Of a stretch of 64,000 nt of DNA, positions 24,540 to 36,179 are shown in pieces. The stretch is from Lonicera japonica (Eukaryota > Streptophyta > Magnoliopsida > Dipsacales > Caprifoliaceae). Position 1 is the stretch's first letter; each line of letters opens with the position of its first letter. The stretch is from assembly GCA_021464415.1 (NCBI GenBank), contig CM038469.1:7418501-7482500 (forward strand), given 5' to 3'. Below the pieces are notes generated by a model. It was given only the letters and a program-made list of their open reading frames with translations. It was not told where the DNA came from and ran no database searches. The translations under genes were made by a program, and so were the position numbers.

Positions 24540-25523
24540 CTATGATTCATAAACACTTTCTTAGAGGTCACGTTCCTGCCCGACACGTGAGGGACACACG
24601 TGTCGGAAAGTGTTCCATAATTTATTATTTTTGTTTTTACCCCAACACATGAAGGCACGCGAGGACAGATGAAAGACATGTAAAGAGGGTGAAATTATAA
24701 ATACCTAGATTGATAATAATAATAATAAAACAGACATAACGAATATCGTCTCTTCCTCTTTCCCGTAAAACCTCCCAGCCACCATCGAAACAAAACCCTA
24801 GCCCCAACTCTCAGCCATCGACGACTTCTCAGCCCCAACCCCGTCTCAGCCATCGACAACTTCTTGCCAGCATCGACGACTTCTCACAGGTACACTACTC
24901 TCTCTCTCTCTCTATCTATCTCAATCTCCGTCTCTCTTTCTATCTCTATTTGCTATGTCGACTTGCTCTGTCCTTAGTTGCTATGTTGACCTGCTCTGTC
25001 CTCTTTCTAGCTTGATTCATCTAATCATTTTCGAAATTGACTTATTTTGAAAATTAATCAGAGCACTTGGATTTATTTTGAAATTGCTATGTCGAAATAA
25101 TTGATATGTGAATTATGTCTGTGGATATGTGAGAAATAATTGATAAAGCTTGATTCATTTAATCATTTTCGAAAATGAATTAAAGAAACAGTACTGTTGA
25201 CATTTACGGAGGACCAAGAAAAGGAGACAACGAAATGTTTCTATATGTAAAATCTATGTAATAAGTAGACTGTGGCTCCTTATAATTCTGGAAACAGATT
25301 ATTTGAGTAATGAAATGCTTGATTCATTTAATAATTTTCAAAATTGAATTATAATCTCTAATACTTGATAATTGACATTTATAATGTTTATTGCATATAT
25401 ATTTATATATATAATTAATTAATTAATTAAGAACATGTCCCCCTGTGTGTCGTGTCCTACATTTTGGAAAAATTGTGTGTTGCGTGTTGAGTCGAAACGT
25501 GTCCCGTCTATGCTTCATAGGTT
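24540..25523. mobile_element. Possible terminal-inverted-repeat element carrying a leader-like exon
   Basis: The left end CTATGATTCATAAAC and the right end, reversed, CTATGAAGCATAGAC are inverted repeats. Inside the left end is a perfect inverted repeat of the G-box sequence CCGACACGTG (24580-24589 and 24597-24606). Imperfect 9-bp flanks CATTTTTGG and CATTCTTGG lie nearby but with 6 extra bases on the right, so a MULE-type duplication is unproven. The interior (24745-24890) looks like a plant leader ('caaaaccctagccccaactc') ending in CACAG|GTACAC, a plausible splice donor, followed by a CT repeat. Confidence 0.4.
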
Positions 25524-25570
25524 CTCCATTCTTGGGAGAAAAGGTCATCTAAAAAAATTTCTTACTGGGT

Positions 25571-28500
25571 ATTTTAGTAAATTGAAAATACTTGAGGAGA
25601 TTGTTGTTATCTGAACCAAACAATGGAAATAAGCTTTCCTAGGATGCCTATTCCTTTCCTAGATCTCCAACTAAATGAGCCCTTGATTTGATTTGATTTG
25701 ATTCTTTCCTTTTTTTTTTTCCTTAATGAAGAAAATCGAAATCCCTCTTGACGACAGCAATATGGACGAAGAGGAAAGCCAAATAGATGAAAACTTCCCC
25801 TTGTTTTCCCAAAAGAAACGAACCCCCAAACACTCTTCCTCAAAGCTCAAACCCCAACCTACCAGCCCTAAACCCCAATCCCAATCCCTTGAGAAGGAAA
25901 CAGACACAAACCCTAGCCCCAACCCCAACCACCACCTATCTTTCTCCAACCTGGGCCTTGCCGAATGGGCAGTCCAGACCTGCAATGAACTAGGCATGAA
26001 AAAACCCACCCCGGTCCAACACCACTGTATTCCCCGTATCCTTGCTGGAGAAGATGTCTTGGGTTTGGCCCAGACCGGTAGTGGCAAAACTGCGGCCTTT
26101 GCCCTCCCCATACTGGATCGTCTAGCTGAGGATCCCTACGGGGTATTTGCATTGGTGATCACTCCAACGAGGGAGCTTGCGTATCAGTTGGCCGAGCAGT
26201 TTAGAGCACTCGGGTCTTGCTTGAATCTCAGGTGTGCGGTTGTGGTGGGTGGTATGGATATGCTTAACCAGACTCAGACCCTTATGCAGCGCCCTCATGT
26301 GGTTATAGCCACTCCTGGCAGGATTAAGGTTCTTATGGATCAGAATCCTGATATTCCTTCTGTCTTCTCCAAAACTAAGGTATTATTATTAGTATTAATA
26401 TTATTTTATATAAGTATTTGTTAGTTTTATGGCAATGCAGTATCTATTCTTTGATTTTTTAGATAGACGAGAAGCTATTCACTATTCTTCCTTGCCTGCA
26501 CACATAATTGAACTGCTCTGCTCTTTGCAAATTGCAAGTGAAATTCACATACTTGAAATGACCACATATATAGGTCATAGGAAAGAGTCAATGTAAATAA
26601 GAAAGGTGGATATAAATACCAAATGTTACTGAGGTCCAAAAGTATCATTTACTTTCAGAAAATTCTGGATATACTAGGTTTTAACATCTGCAGGACTAAG
26701 CCGCTTTAGTACACATGCCAGTACACTGGTTATAAATAAAGCCTCTTTACTATATTGAGATTTGGTACGTTGATTATGTTTCAAAGAGAAAAGAAACTCT
26801 TAATTTGGTTCGTCCCGAAAAGGAATAATGTATCTAACCAACTTTTTTTTTTCTTTTTTCTAATAGGAAACATAATTTTACTAATGATAGTGATGCATGT
26901 TTTTATTTTGTTTCAGTTCTTAGTGTTGGATGAAGCAGATAGGGTTCTGGATGTTGGATTTGAAGAGGAACTGAGATCGGTGTTTCAGTGCTTGCCAAAG
27001 AACAGACAAACTTTATTATTTTCTGCAACAATGACAAGTGACCTAAAGACACTACTTGAGCTTTCTGCAAATAAGGCATACTTCTACGAGGCATATGAAG
27101 GCTTCAGGACAGTTGATTCTCTTAAACAGCAGTATATTTTTGTACCTGAAAATGTGAAGGATGTCTATCTGCTATATGTTTTGTCCAAAATGGAAGATAT
27201 AGGCGTTCGATCTGCCATCATCTTTGTTTCCACCTGCAGGTATAGCTTTTTAGAAGGAAGTTGTCTCTCTATGTTTAATTGACTATGACTTCTCTTTCAA
27301 TACACCTCTTGCCTTATAATCCAAGTAGCCTTTTCTGATTTGTAGTTGACCTTTTGTCCTTATATGTGTGTAATGTTTGATTAGGAGTTGTCATCTTCTG
27401 AGTTTATTGCTGGAGGAGCTTGACGTTGAAGTTGCCGCTTTGCATTCATATAAATCCCAGTCCTTAAGGCTTGCTGCACTACATCGATTCAAGTCTGGAA
27501 AAGTCCCTACATTGCTTGCAACTGATGTTGCCAGCCGTGGTTTGGATATTCCTACGGTCGATCTTGTTATCAATTATGATATTCCAAGGTTACATTTCTT
27601 CACAGATCTTTGTTTTTTGACACTTTGCAAGTTTGTTACATATTGTTTCAGCAAAATACAATTGGTCAATCACTGCAGGTATCCAAGGGACTACGTTCAT
27701 CGTGTTGGGCGTACTGCTAGAGCAGGCAGAGGAGGTCTAGCTGTGAGTTTTGTTACCCAAGTAAGAAGTGGATTTATGATTTTGATTATATATCTTTGCT
27801 TCTTTTTGTTTTTTGCCATTTTTGCAGTATCAACATTGGTAAGATTTTTCTGTAGAAACAAATTTTAAGTTGGGAATGATATGTACAGATATTTATATGC
27901 GATGGCAACTACCATGTTACCTATCAATTGTTTCAGGGGGTGATTTTCTGTTTACACTTGACAGTTATTGTGGTTAAGGTTCTCATATTAATACTAGTGG
28001 AGGTTATGTTTGGTATCCTCGTTTGTATATATTTCCTTGGAAGCCTTTTCTTTTTAAGATTCCCCCGCTACCCCTTACTCGAAGAGCATAACTTACATGT
28101 GAACACATCATCATTTCTTCACTCTCTAAACAAGGAATTTTGTATGATACTATTGTAATGAGGAGTTATCCATGCATTGATTTATTTTCCTTCAAGCCAA
28201 TGTCTTTTCCAAGTAAGCAATATTGAACAAAGGAGCTTTTTGATCATGTTTGATACTTCTTTGCAGACTGATATACATCTCATTCATGAAATAGAAGCTG
28301 ATCTTGGAAAGCAAATGGACAAGTTTGAATGTAAAGAAAATGAGGTGCTTGCTGATATCACAAAGGTTAGATTTTTCTCAGATGCTTATTGGAGCGTTTG
28401 AACAAATTTGGGTTGGAGTATTAGATAGTCCATTTATTTACTGTTTTATATAGTTTTTTCTACTCAATTCAGAATAGACCATTGATCAACATTTCTAAAC

Positions 28501-29550
28501 TTCTGTCTTGATCTTCTACTCAGACAAATGAACAATACATAGCTCTAGACTTCATACTAAGTTCCTGTCGGGACTATCTGTTGACGTTTCAAAGCACCAG
28601 TCAAGCTCTATTATTGTCTTGATCTTTTTCTAGTCAACATTCAGAACAGACCATTAATTTTTTACATTTTAAAGGAAGTCAGCTCTGTTGTCTAATTGAT
28701 TATGAGAGGGAGTCTCATATATTGGAAGACGGGGGAAGAATTAAACATATCTATATCTAGATTCTTATCGTATATGACGAATTGGTCAATTGGTGATTTT
28801 GCACCATTGAAGTATTTAGATACTTTCTTTGGTAAACTTTAATATATAAAACTTGGGTTGCAATTTTGCAGGTTTACAAGGCAAAGCGTGTGGCAAAAAT
28901 GAAGATGATGGATGATGGCTTTGATGAGAAAGCAAAAGAAAGGAAAAAACAGAAACTGAAGACCTTAGCTGAGAAGGGATTATTAAAGAAATCAAGAAAA
29001 AAACGAAAAAGGGAAAGATCTGCTCAGTAGATTCGAGACTGGAATATGTGAGAGAGCTAGAGAGAGACCTGCATTTGTGCAGCGGCAGCCTGCTTGCTGG
29101 GACATAGATATCCCCAGTGACAGCCTGGGGAATGTAATTTTTTTTTTCTTTCCCAAAGGTGTATAACAAGAGATTAATAGTTGATGTAATTTATTCTATT
29201 CTTACCGCACAAGATAACTTTGCAAAGAAATCGCATAGATAGTTAGATACAACAGATCTTGGGTGTGTATATGAATGAATGAGGGGTTAAAAGAATTCCA
29301 TCATAATATCATGCCTCCAAACTCCGATGGTGAGGAAGAAGTAGCTAGAAGCACCACTTTTTTGGAGCTCAAACACTTGTGCAGCTACTGGACCTCCTTC
29401 AAAACCCTAAGAAAAACACTTCTACGCTCTCTCAACTTCTCTACTTTCGCTGCTGGTCTCGGCCCGATTCTCTTCAGCCTTTCTTCGAGTACTTGTAATC
29501 GTCTTACCTTTTCTCAAAATTTTCCCTTGTTTTATTGTTTGGAGTCCTTG
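25571..29550 (+). repeat. RH36 segmental duplication, copy 1
   Basis: About 4 kb repeated in direct orientation at 60027-63990. Similarity starts abruptly at 'tagtaaattgaaaatacttg' (25573/60030) and covers the whole helicase gene and the following small ORF. Introns as well as exons match, so this is a DNA-level duplication and not a retrocopy. Confidence 0.95.
25726..29030 (+). CDS. RH36: DEAD-box ATP-dependent RNA helicase, RH36/Dbp8/DDX49 type
   Basis: Six exons, all with GT-AG borders: 25726-26379, 26917-27239, 27385-27588, 27679-27760, 28267-28365, 28872-29030; 506 codons. Motifs in order: Q-motif region with GMKKPTPVQ (90-98), Walker A AQTGSGKT (115-122), PTRELA (147-152), TPGR (196-199), DEAD (223-226), SAT (254-256), then [10 protein letters not shown] and [11 protein letters not shown] in the C-terminal RecA lobe. 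The basic tail ends [10 protein letters not shown]. Family knowledge: the Arabidopsis relative (RH36/SWA3) and yeast Dbp8 act in the nucleolus in 18S rRNA processing for the small ribosomal subunit. Start choice: the ATG at 25726 keeps the frame, but the ATG at 25762 may be the real one. A long pyrimidine tract ends in '..AATGAAG', a possible splice acceptor, and the paralog has ATGTAG at the first position. All helicase motifs are intact, so this copy is probably functional. Confidence 0.93.
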
Positions 29551-29553
29551 TAG
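29275..29553 (+). CDS. Unidentified small ORF after RH36, probably a truncated first exon
   Basis: A frame starting at 29275, with a better-looking ATG at 29311 (MPPNSDGEEE). I do not recognise the product. Support for coding comes from the second copy at 63707-63991: the frame is kept, a difference in the middle is exactly 3 bp, and acidic residues interchange (D/E). A possible donor ACTT|GTAATC lies near 29492, after which the two copies diverge more. No further exons are seen in 29554-30200. It may be exon 1 of a gene whose remainder was not included in the duplication. Confidence 0.45.
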   Translation: MNEGLKEFHHNIMPPNSDGEEEVARSTTFLELKHLCSYWTSFKTLRKTLLRSLNFSTFAAGLGPILFSLSSSTCNRLTFSQNFPLFYCLESL

Positions 29554-30800
29554 TTATAATCCCTATATTTTATTTCATATTAATGATGCTTAAAATCTGA
29601 AAAGAATTGGGATTATCAAGTAATGATGTTTCAATTTAGATTAGATAAGCAGGGTATGATTACTGTTACATAAGAAATGGAGACAACACCGGTGTTAAGT
29701 GTTAGGGAAATCAATTTATTGTCTACAACTAGGCTAAAGCTTTTGGGTTGACAGTAAGGAAATCACTTATTGTTCAACAAACACCCCTACTTGCACTAGG
29801 TGACTAGGATTTTATCACGTAAAATAATAGAATGATCGTCTCTAGTACAGCACCCTGATCAAACTATCCCCTTGAAGGTATTGACTAATAAATTCACTTT
29901 TTAGTGCATCAATATATTGTGCAATTATTTCATCACATGGCTCATAGTACATAGCAACTACTAATTAGTGAGAGGATGGTGCTTGTATTTGGATTGATGA
30001 ACGCTCAGAATTTTCAATAATTTTCAAGTGTGCGGTGATTGCCTTTCATTTTACAAATTTATGAGTGCGATTGTCAAGCATGAAATCCTAATGAGGGATC
30101 CATATCCGTTTCATCATTTTAGTGGTGGCAAGTGTTCTTGTGGTGATTATTGGTGGTGAAGTATAGCAGGTACTGATGATTTTTAATTAGGGAGAGGGTT
30201 CAGTTTTCGTGTTTAGAGCGAAAGAGAATATTTATAGTAAGGGTTGTGTAATAAAGGTTGTTTTTGTTTGTAGATAATTTTAACAGCAGCTGCATTATTT
30301 GACAATCATGTGATTTATACTGATTCTTCATTAATGCAATTCTACACGAAACAAATAGCACCCAAATGGACCATATGGTATATTTATGGCCTAATGATAT
30401 TGCACTACAACAAGCCTTGAGGTGAAAGCGCTTTGTTTCCGAAAGGGTGTTACAGCATTGCGAGTGAGTAGACGGGGAACATACAGCCATATCCTAAGAA
30501 TAGAACAGTTGAGGAAGCAAACATATGTACATAAACAAAAAAAAGGTTAAGAAATTTGTTCTCGTCGACTCTCAACTCGAGACCCCCGCTTATTAAATGG
30601 GCAGTGACGGAGCCGGGAATATTTTTTGGGTGGGTCTCTTTTTCAAATATGCGTACATACCTATGAACGTAAGTATATAAACTATTACATACGCAATTTA
30701 GCATTAATAATGTGATAATGATTTGTTAAACCGATAGTTACTAAACATGTGACATGATTTATAATAGTTCAAATGAAACCAATAGACCTGCCAATGGGTC

Positions 30801-30916
30801 ATGTCATGTAGTGTTTGTGTCGGGTATTAATGGGTGAAGGTAAAAAATCATGCGAACAGTGTCAAGTAGTGTTTGTGTCAGGTATTAACGGGTGAAGGTA
30901 AAAAATCATGCGAACT
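30801..30916 (+). repeat. Two-unit tandem repeat, 58-bp period
   Basis: 'gtagtgtttgtgtcgggtat' and the following 'gggtgaaggtaaaaaatcat' recur 58 bp later with three substitutions. Apart from this, 29554-31179 holds no recognisable gene. A piece at 30602 ('cagtgacggagccgggaat') looks like the end of a TIR transposon family. Confidence 0.8.
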
Positions 30917-31179
30917 CAGACAACACAATTTGTTAAGGCAAACAGGAACCACACACTTAATGGGTAACTAGCTAGCAACTGATCTAGCTATCATCTATAA
31001 GGCTTCAATATTACAGAGTTGTCTCCTAACGGCAAGTACACTACAACTTAAACTCCAAATGGGAGAGTATATTTTCCTCTAAAACAGAAACACCCCAGAG
31101 AAAGTATCCTTCTGCACAGCCTAGCGTCATCCTCAACAGCCATCAATTGTCTCAACAGCCATCAATTGTCAGTTTGTTG

Positions 31180-31905
31180 CTACTGAATTTGCTGATGCGG
31201 CTGAGACTGTGGCTGGGACCATGGGTGCACAAATGCCAGAGGTGGTTGGGGTTGTTGACCAGCAGCATAAAGTGTTTCTTGATCCACTGGATTTCCCATG
31301 ATCATCCCCATTGGTGGTCCCACTGGATGCTGATGAGGTGGAACATAGTAATATGGAATTGCATCAGCAGCTAGCGAACCCATCAGTGGTATGGTAGCCT
31401 TTGTGACACCAAGTCCCTCTTCTTTCAGCTCATCTTTTGGAATAATATCAACCAAGAAATCAAACACCTCAGTCCATGAAATGGCGGCTGAAATATCACT
31501 CTTCTGAAGGATTCTTCTTTTATTCTCCTCGGTGTGGATCCAAGAACGTAAAGTCAGCTCCAAGATGAACATCTCACATGCCTTTGCAAATATGACCGGA
31601 GCCTCAGCTGAGATCATTCTGACATCTTCATCAGCTTTCATTATTTTCTTGATCCGAGCAAGTGGAAGGCTGTGGTTCTTGAAATCAATCGTTTGCTCAA
31701 TTTCCTGCATTTGGTTAGCCCAGAAAGACTGAAGCTGGTGGTGGTGTAAGGGAAGCTGGTGCTGTGAGGAAGAAACTTCCGCTGAAGGAGGGTTACCAGT
31801 TGCAACCATAGGTGCAGCATGGTAGGGAGAATAGGCTGCCATTTGTCTGGCACCTGTTATGACTTCGGTCCTTGTCTGCTGCTGAGTATGATCTGGTTGA
31901 TCCAT
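31180..31905 (-). CDS. NF-YC: NF-YC (HAP5) histone-fold transcription factor subunit
   Basis: One uninterrupted frame of 241 codons; ATG at 31905 in strong context (CCACCATGG). NF-YC pairs with NF-YB through histone folds, and the dimer joins NF-YA to bind CCAAT boxes in the nucleus. The conserved core runs from about residue 60 ([10 protein letters not shown]) to 160: [11 protein letters not shown] (80-90), [12 protein letters not shown] (92-103), [13 protein letters not shown] (110-122) and [13 protein letters not shown] (148-160). N- and C-terminal tails are Gln/Pro-rich. Overall it resembles the NF-YC1/4/9 group of Arabidopsis, where the coding region is likewise in one exon after a 5'-UTR intron. 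Oddity: residue 144 is Trp where plant NF-YCs I remember have Arg (..ITRTDIFDF..); TGG/CGG is a single change. The core is otherwise intact. Confidence 0.95.
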   Translation of the reverse strand: MDQPDHTQQQTRTEVITGARQMAAYSPYHAAPMVATGNPPSAEVSSSQHQLPLHHHQLQSFWANQMQEIEQTIDFKNHSLPLARIKKIMKADEDVRMISAEAPVIFAKACEMFILELTLRSWIHTEENKRRILQKSDISAAISWTEVFDFLVDIIPKDELKEEGLGVTKATIPLMGSLAADAIPYYYVPPHQHPVGPPMGMIMGNPVDQETLYAAGQQPQPPLAFVHPWSQPQSQPHQQIQ

Positions 31906-31959
31906 GGTGGGTTATTATAGTATTTCTTGCCTAGTTTCAATTCTCTCTTCATTGCAATG

Positions 31960-33151
31960 CTGAAAAGAAAAACATAATATTTGCTCAACACTAATAGTAA
32001 TCAATTACTAGTTAATATTGATCTGAAGTATACATATAGTAATCTCTTTGCCTTTCATAGTAAATACTAAAATAATACAACACCTTCAGCCTGCTAGAGT
32101 TTAAAATATTGAAAACTGCATTCATTCATGAACTCCCTATGTACATGAGAGGATTGCTCCTCCAACATCCCCAACCCAAACCCACACGCACAAGGAAAGT
32201 AATAACAATAATCAATGAACAAAATGATACAGATTGATGATTTTGTTTTTCTTAAAAGAGATACAAAATGATGATTACTGCTTGCTTTTTTGTTTGTTGC
32301 AACCCTATCCGATCCAAAAAATGGTAAGAAAACTTTTGCAAGATCCTAACAGTCAAGGTGAGAACTGATACAGACTGATTCACTTCGGAGGCATCAATTA
32401 ATCTTTATTCATTTCAGCACCATGCTGCTTTGCATTTTTGTTCTTGGTTGGTTTCTCTCCTAGATGGATATTACTCGTGCCTCTTTTACGACAACCTCCT
32501 GTAACTATAGGTAAATTCGAATGGTCAGTGTAGAACAAGAAAACTTTAAGGATATAAGCAAAAAGTCCGGAAACAATTGCCCACAAACTGGATTACATGA
32601 TCAAGCTCCAGATATATGTAGTTGATGTTCTAGTAAATAGTGATAAAAAGACCTGGATTGGACAACAAGAAGAACTGACCTAGATGCTATTAACTTCGTC
32701 ATATAGGCCTTACAGGCTAGATTAGATTCAAAGGAAGGAGACGCAGAATTCGGTTAATTTTACTAACCCTAAAAGGCTAGAATGTAAGTACCACAACTAT
32801 ATATGTGTTTTAGGTAATGGTTCACATTCTACTACTACTGCAGTCAATAGTGCCAATAGTTCAAATGTCCTAAGATATGTATGTATAGGAAGAATCATCC
32901 AAAAGATCATCCTGGGTTGGGTTACAGCAGAAAAAACAATTTTCAATTGGAAAGCCCCTATATTAATTCATTAATAATTTTTTAAAAAATTGATCATATA
33001 AGTCTCAAAATTAAAACTCAATAACTAATTCCAATCAGATAAAATTGTACAACTGAAAAAAAAAAACATATAAACAAGAATCTGAAGAAGATATTCAGAA
33101 TAATAAAAATCACATCAAAAGAAAACATGTTAGCTACTAGAAGTGGCTTAC
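31960..33151 (-). other. NF-YC 5'-UTR intron
   Basis: On the minus strand the donor ATGG|GTAAGCC starts at 33151. The acceptor TTTTCTTTTCAG ends at 31960, 54 bases before the NF-YC start codon. The intron is 1192 bp. Most of it (from 32201) is repeated at 37282-37749 and 42977 onward, interrupted there by Copia-2. Confidence 0.75.
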
Positions 33152-33218
33152 CCATATCTTAACTTTTGGGGGTTAATCAGCAGCAGCAACAGAAGATAGC
33201 ATAAACCCTAGCCCTAGC

Positions 33219-33254
<36 letters not shown>

Positions 33255-33260
33255 CTTTTG
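33152..33260 (-). promoter_or_regulatory. NF-YC leader exon with (CT)n tract
   Basis: Minus strand: a (CT)n tract (plus-strand GA repeat, about 33222-33252), then CTAGGGCTAGGGTTTATG-like telo-box sequence, then the donor at 33151. CT tracts and AAACCCTA boxes are common in plant leaders. The transcription start is not determined and no clear TATA box is seen. A second copy lies at about 43470-43575. Confidence 0.6.
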
Positions 33261-33501
33261 AATACTGTTCGGACTTCCTCGCGTTTAACATGTACCGGAC
33301 GTTGCGCCTATTTTTGAAATTTCTGTTCTACTGGTACGTTTTTTGTTTTCCTTCTCCTTTTCCTTTTTTATATTTATAGTTATTCACTGCATAATCTTTT
33401 ACTTATTTTAAATTACTAACATATGTCCATGTCTGCCCGACTAAATATTTTTACATATTTCTATTTGTTTTTGTGATTTTTTGCTAAATAAAATGAACTT
33501 A

Positions 33502-34140
33502 GGATGCGTTTAATTGCAAGTATGAAATTTGCATGAAAAAAAAATAAGTTCTAAGCAATTGAATTGCATGAAAAATGTCAATTAAATGTATTTTATTGCC
33601 TTAATTTTATATCCGAAAAATATTAGTTGTATTATGGCATTTTTAATGTAAAAACAATTATTGATATTTTTTTACATAATTCTATAGTCATGATGGATCT
33701 TGTTTAACTGAGCTTGATTAGGTGTTTTATTGCCTTAATTTTATATCCGAAAAATATTGGTTGTATTATGGTATTTTTAATGTAAAAAAAATTATTGATA
33801 TTTTTTTTACATAATTCTATAGTCATGATGGATCTTGTTTAACTGAGCTTGATTAGTAAATTCTAATATTAAATTTTGAATTTTTTATTTTAAGTTATGG
33901 CATTTTTAATATAAAAAGAGGATAAAACTTTGTCTCGAAAAATGTGCCAATTGCCTAAAAAATAAAAAGAAGCCCCCCCCCCCTTCCAAAAAAAAGAAGA
34001 AAATATTTTCAAGCTTTACATGGAAAAGTACATGAATAGTGGCTACCTGAAACATTTTGTCAATCAAACAGCGCAAAAGTAATAACTTGAGTGAAAAAAA
34101 CCCTATTTTCTATGGAAAATAAGGGCAATCAAACACACCC
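33502..34140. mobile_element. Tourist-like MITE with internal 134-bp tandem duplication
   Basis: Present in copy A and absent from copy B, where the site reads 'gaacTTAaaatag' (about 43810). Ends GGATGCGTTTAATTGC and, reversed, GGGTGTGTTTGATTGC; flanked by TTA on both sides (33499-33501 and 34141-34143). The interior has a two-unit tandem repeat (33591-33724, 33725-33857) and a C11 run near 33973. Confidence 0.88.
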
Positions 34141-34702
34141 TTAAAATAGAAGATATATTAATGATTGTATCTTGTTCTTTCAAAAAAATAAATATATGTT
34201 ATTGTTGTGTTACTCAACATATTAGTTTTTAGTGAAAGATGCAGTGTTAACTAAATTAATGTATCATTGCATATTTATTTAGAATATTAAAGTCATTCTC
34301 TAAATTAAAGTAGAAATGCATTTCAAATATATAATTTTACTTTGGTCAATATATATATATGTACAATTTTACAATTATATTTTGAGATGTCTTGAATTAA
34401 TAATGTCATTTAAATTTTTTGAACATAGCCAATATTTCTAAGTACTGATTTTGGTGGCTTCACTTTCTATCTCAAGACAGACAGCTAATTAAAAATAAAA
34501 ACAATTCTATAATAAAAATAGACAATTAATTAAAAAAAAAATTAATTCCATATTTATAGTTAACCACTGCATGATCTTTTGCTTATTTTAAATTATTTCT
34601 TAAATCGTATATACATGTGAGTAGCTGGCGCATATACTTTGTGTATAAGTGGTCTAACATTTAAAATACTTGTGTGTAGAAGGTGCCCAGGCATTTTGTC
34701 GT

Positions 34703-34724
34703 GGGGGGGGGGGGGGGGGGGGGG
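34703..34724 (+). repeat. Homopolymer G22
   Basis: Twenty-two consecutive G. At the equivalent place in copy B (about 44383) the sequence is GGTG followed by an A run. Confidence 0.9.
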
Positions 34725-35782
34725 AAGCCAAATTGCAACCTTTTAGTTAAGAAAAACAATGTTACCCATTAAGGTAACTCCTCTTTTTTTTAATTATTTT
34801 TTATAATTTAAATTAGATCTATTTTCGAACAAAAATTAGGTATTCACACATATTACATGTGCTTTTGTGTTTAGTCTATTGAAGACGAAGCTTATAGATG
34901 TGCATAGGTTTAAAAACTAAAATATTTTATTTTTTAAAATTTGGGCATTAAAAATATTTGAGACTTGTCTAGTTGGAAAACATTAAAATTAAGAAAGACT
35001 TATATTTTTTTTAATACAAGCAATGATAAATATAAACTTGAACTTGAATATTTAAATATGTGATATTTTACATAGGGCGCCAATATTCGATATTTTAAAT
35101 ATCTAAACATTTATTAACAATATTTGACCCAGAGAAATGGTAAATGAGAAAATAAAACAACTATTTGAACACATTTACTATTTATCTCCTCTCAAATGCA
35201 TACAAATCTTTATTGGCAATACTCCCTAAATCTATTCTCCGGCCCAAATTGAAATTTAAACCGAATCCAACCAAATGTGTAAATAATTGACTTTGAATAT
35301 GCACAAGCTCAATTGGCAAATTTGATAACTTTATGGACTTTAGAGTATGTTTAATAGAGATACCAAATGATACTCTTGAAAGTTGTAATTTTTGAATTTT
35401 ATGAATTAAATTACACTCTTCATTTTAGGTGTGTATCCCAATGAAAAATATGAATATTTTATTTTGTTTTGTATTTCTAATGATTCGTTTGATAACAATA
35501 TAAAAAAGAATAATAAAAATAGCCAATTTTTATGAGAAGTTTAAAATAAATTGAGACATGTGGTGAGATGTATTCTTACTTTCGCTTTTTCAATGGAAAA
35601 TTTTTCTTTGGTAATTAAGAAGAAAAAAAATTCCACAAAAAATAATGAAGAATGGATGACATTTACTCATAAAAATAAGAATGAAATGGAGCTTCTCATT
35701 ACATATCTCAATTTATTATCCAACTTCTTATCAAAATTAAGTGTTTTTCTTATTATTTTTCATGTCATTATCAAACTAGCTT

Positions 35783-35935
35783 ATCACTGCATTTTCATAC
35801 AAATTTATTGGTTCAAAAATCTTCCACTTCCTTTACTTTCGTTTGACAAGATACAAATCTTCCTATTCAATGTTAATTCTCACACCCAATTTAAGTTATA
35901 CCAACATTAAGGCACAAAAAGAAAAAAATCAGCAA
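35783..35935 (+). repeat. Dispersed repeat fragment, partner of 3578-3730
   Basis: Direct match to 3578-3730. It lies in the part of copy A (35762-36115) that is missing from copy B, so it may be an insertion into copy A or a deletion from copy B. Confidence 0.6.
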
Positions 35936-36179
35936 AAATATATTTGAGAAATTCACTGTATCTTCACAAATTACACCTTTCCTAATCTCGTGATACCATT
36001 TTGTATGGTTATTCAAAAAACATTGGCAGCACATGTTCATATTACGACATGGGTGAACATTTAATAAGAAAAACACGCTTTTTTTGATGAAATGTAGGTG
36101 ACAAAATCTTCATCGCTTTCTTTGTGGTCATTAATCTCATTCAACACTCGTTTACCCAAACACATGTAAATGTTACTTT

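Noticed and set aside
25671..26152. Minus-strand frames of 146 and 79 codons opposite RH36 exon 1 (and 60101-60603 opposite the pseudogene)
   Set aside because: Exact antisense shadows of the GC-richer helicase exon; no motifs of their own.
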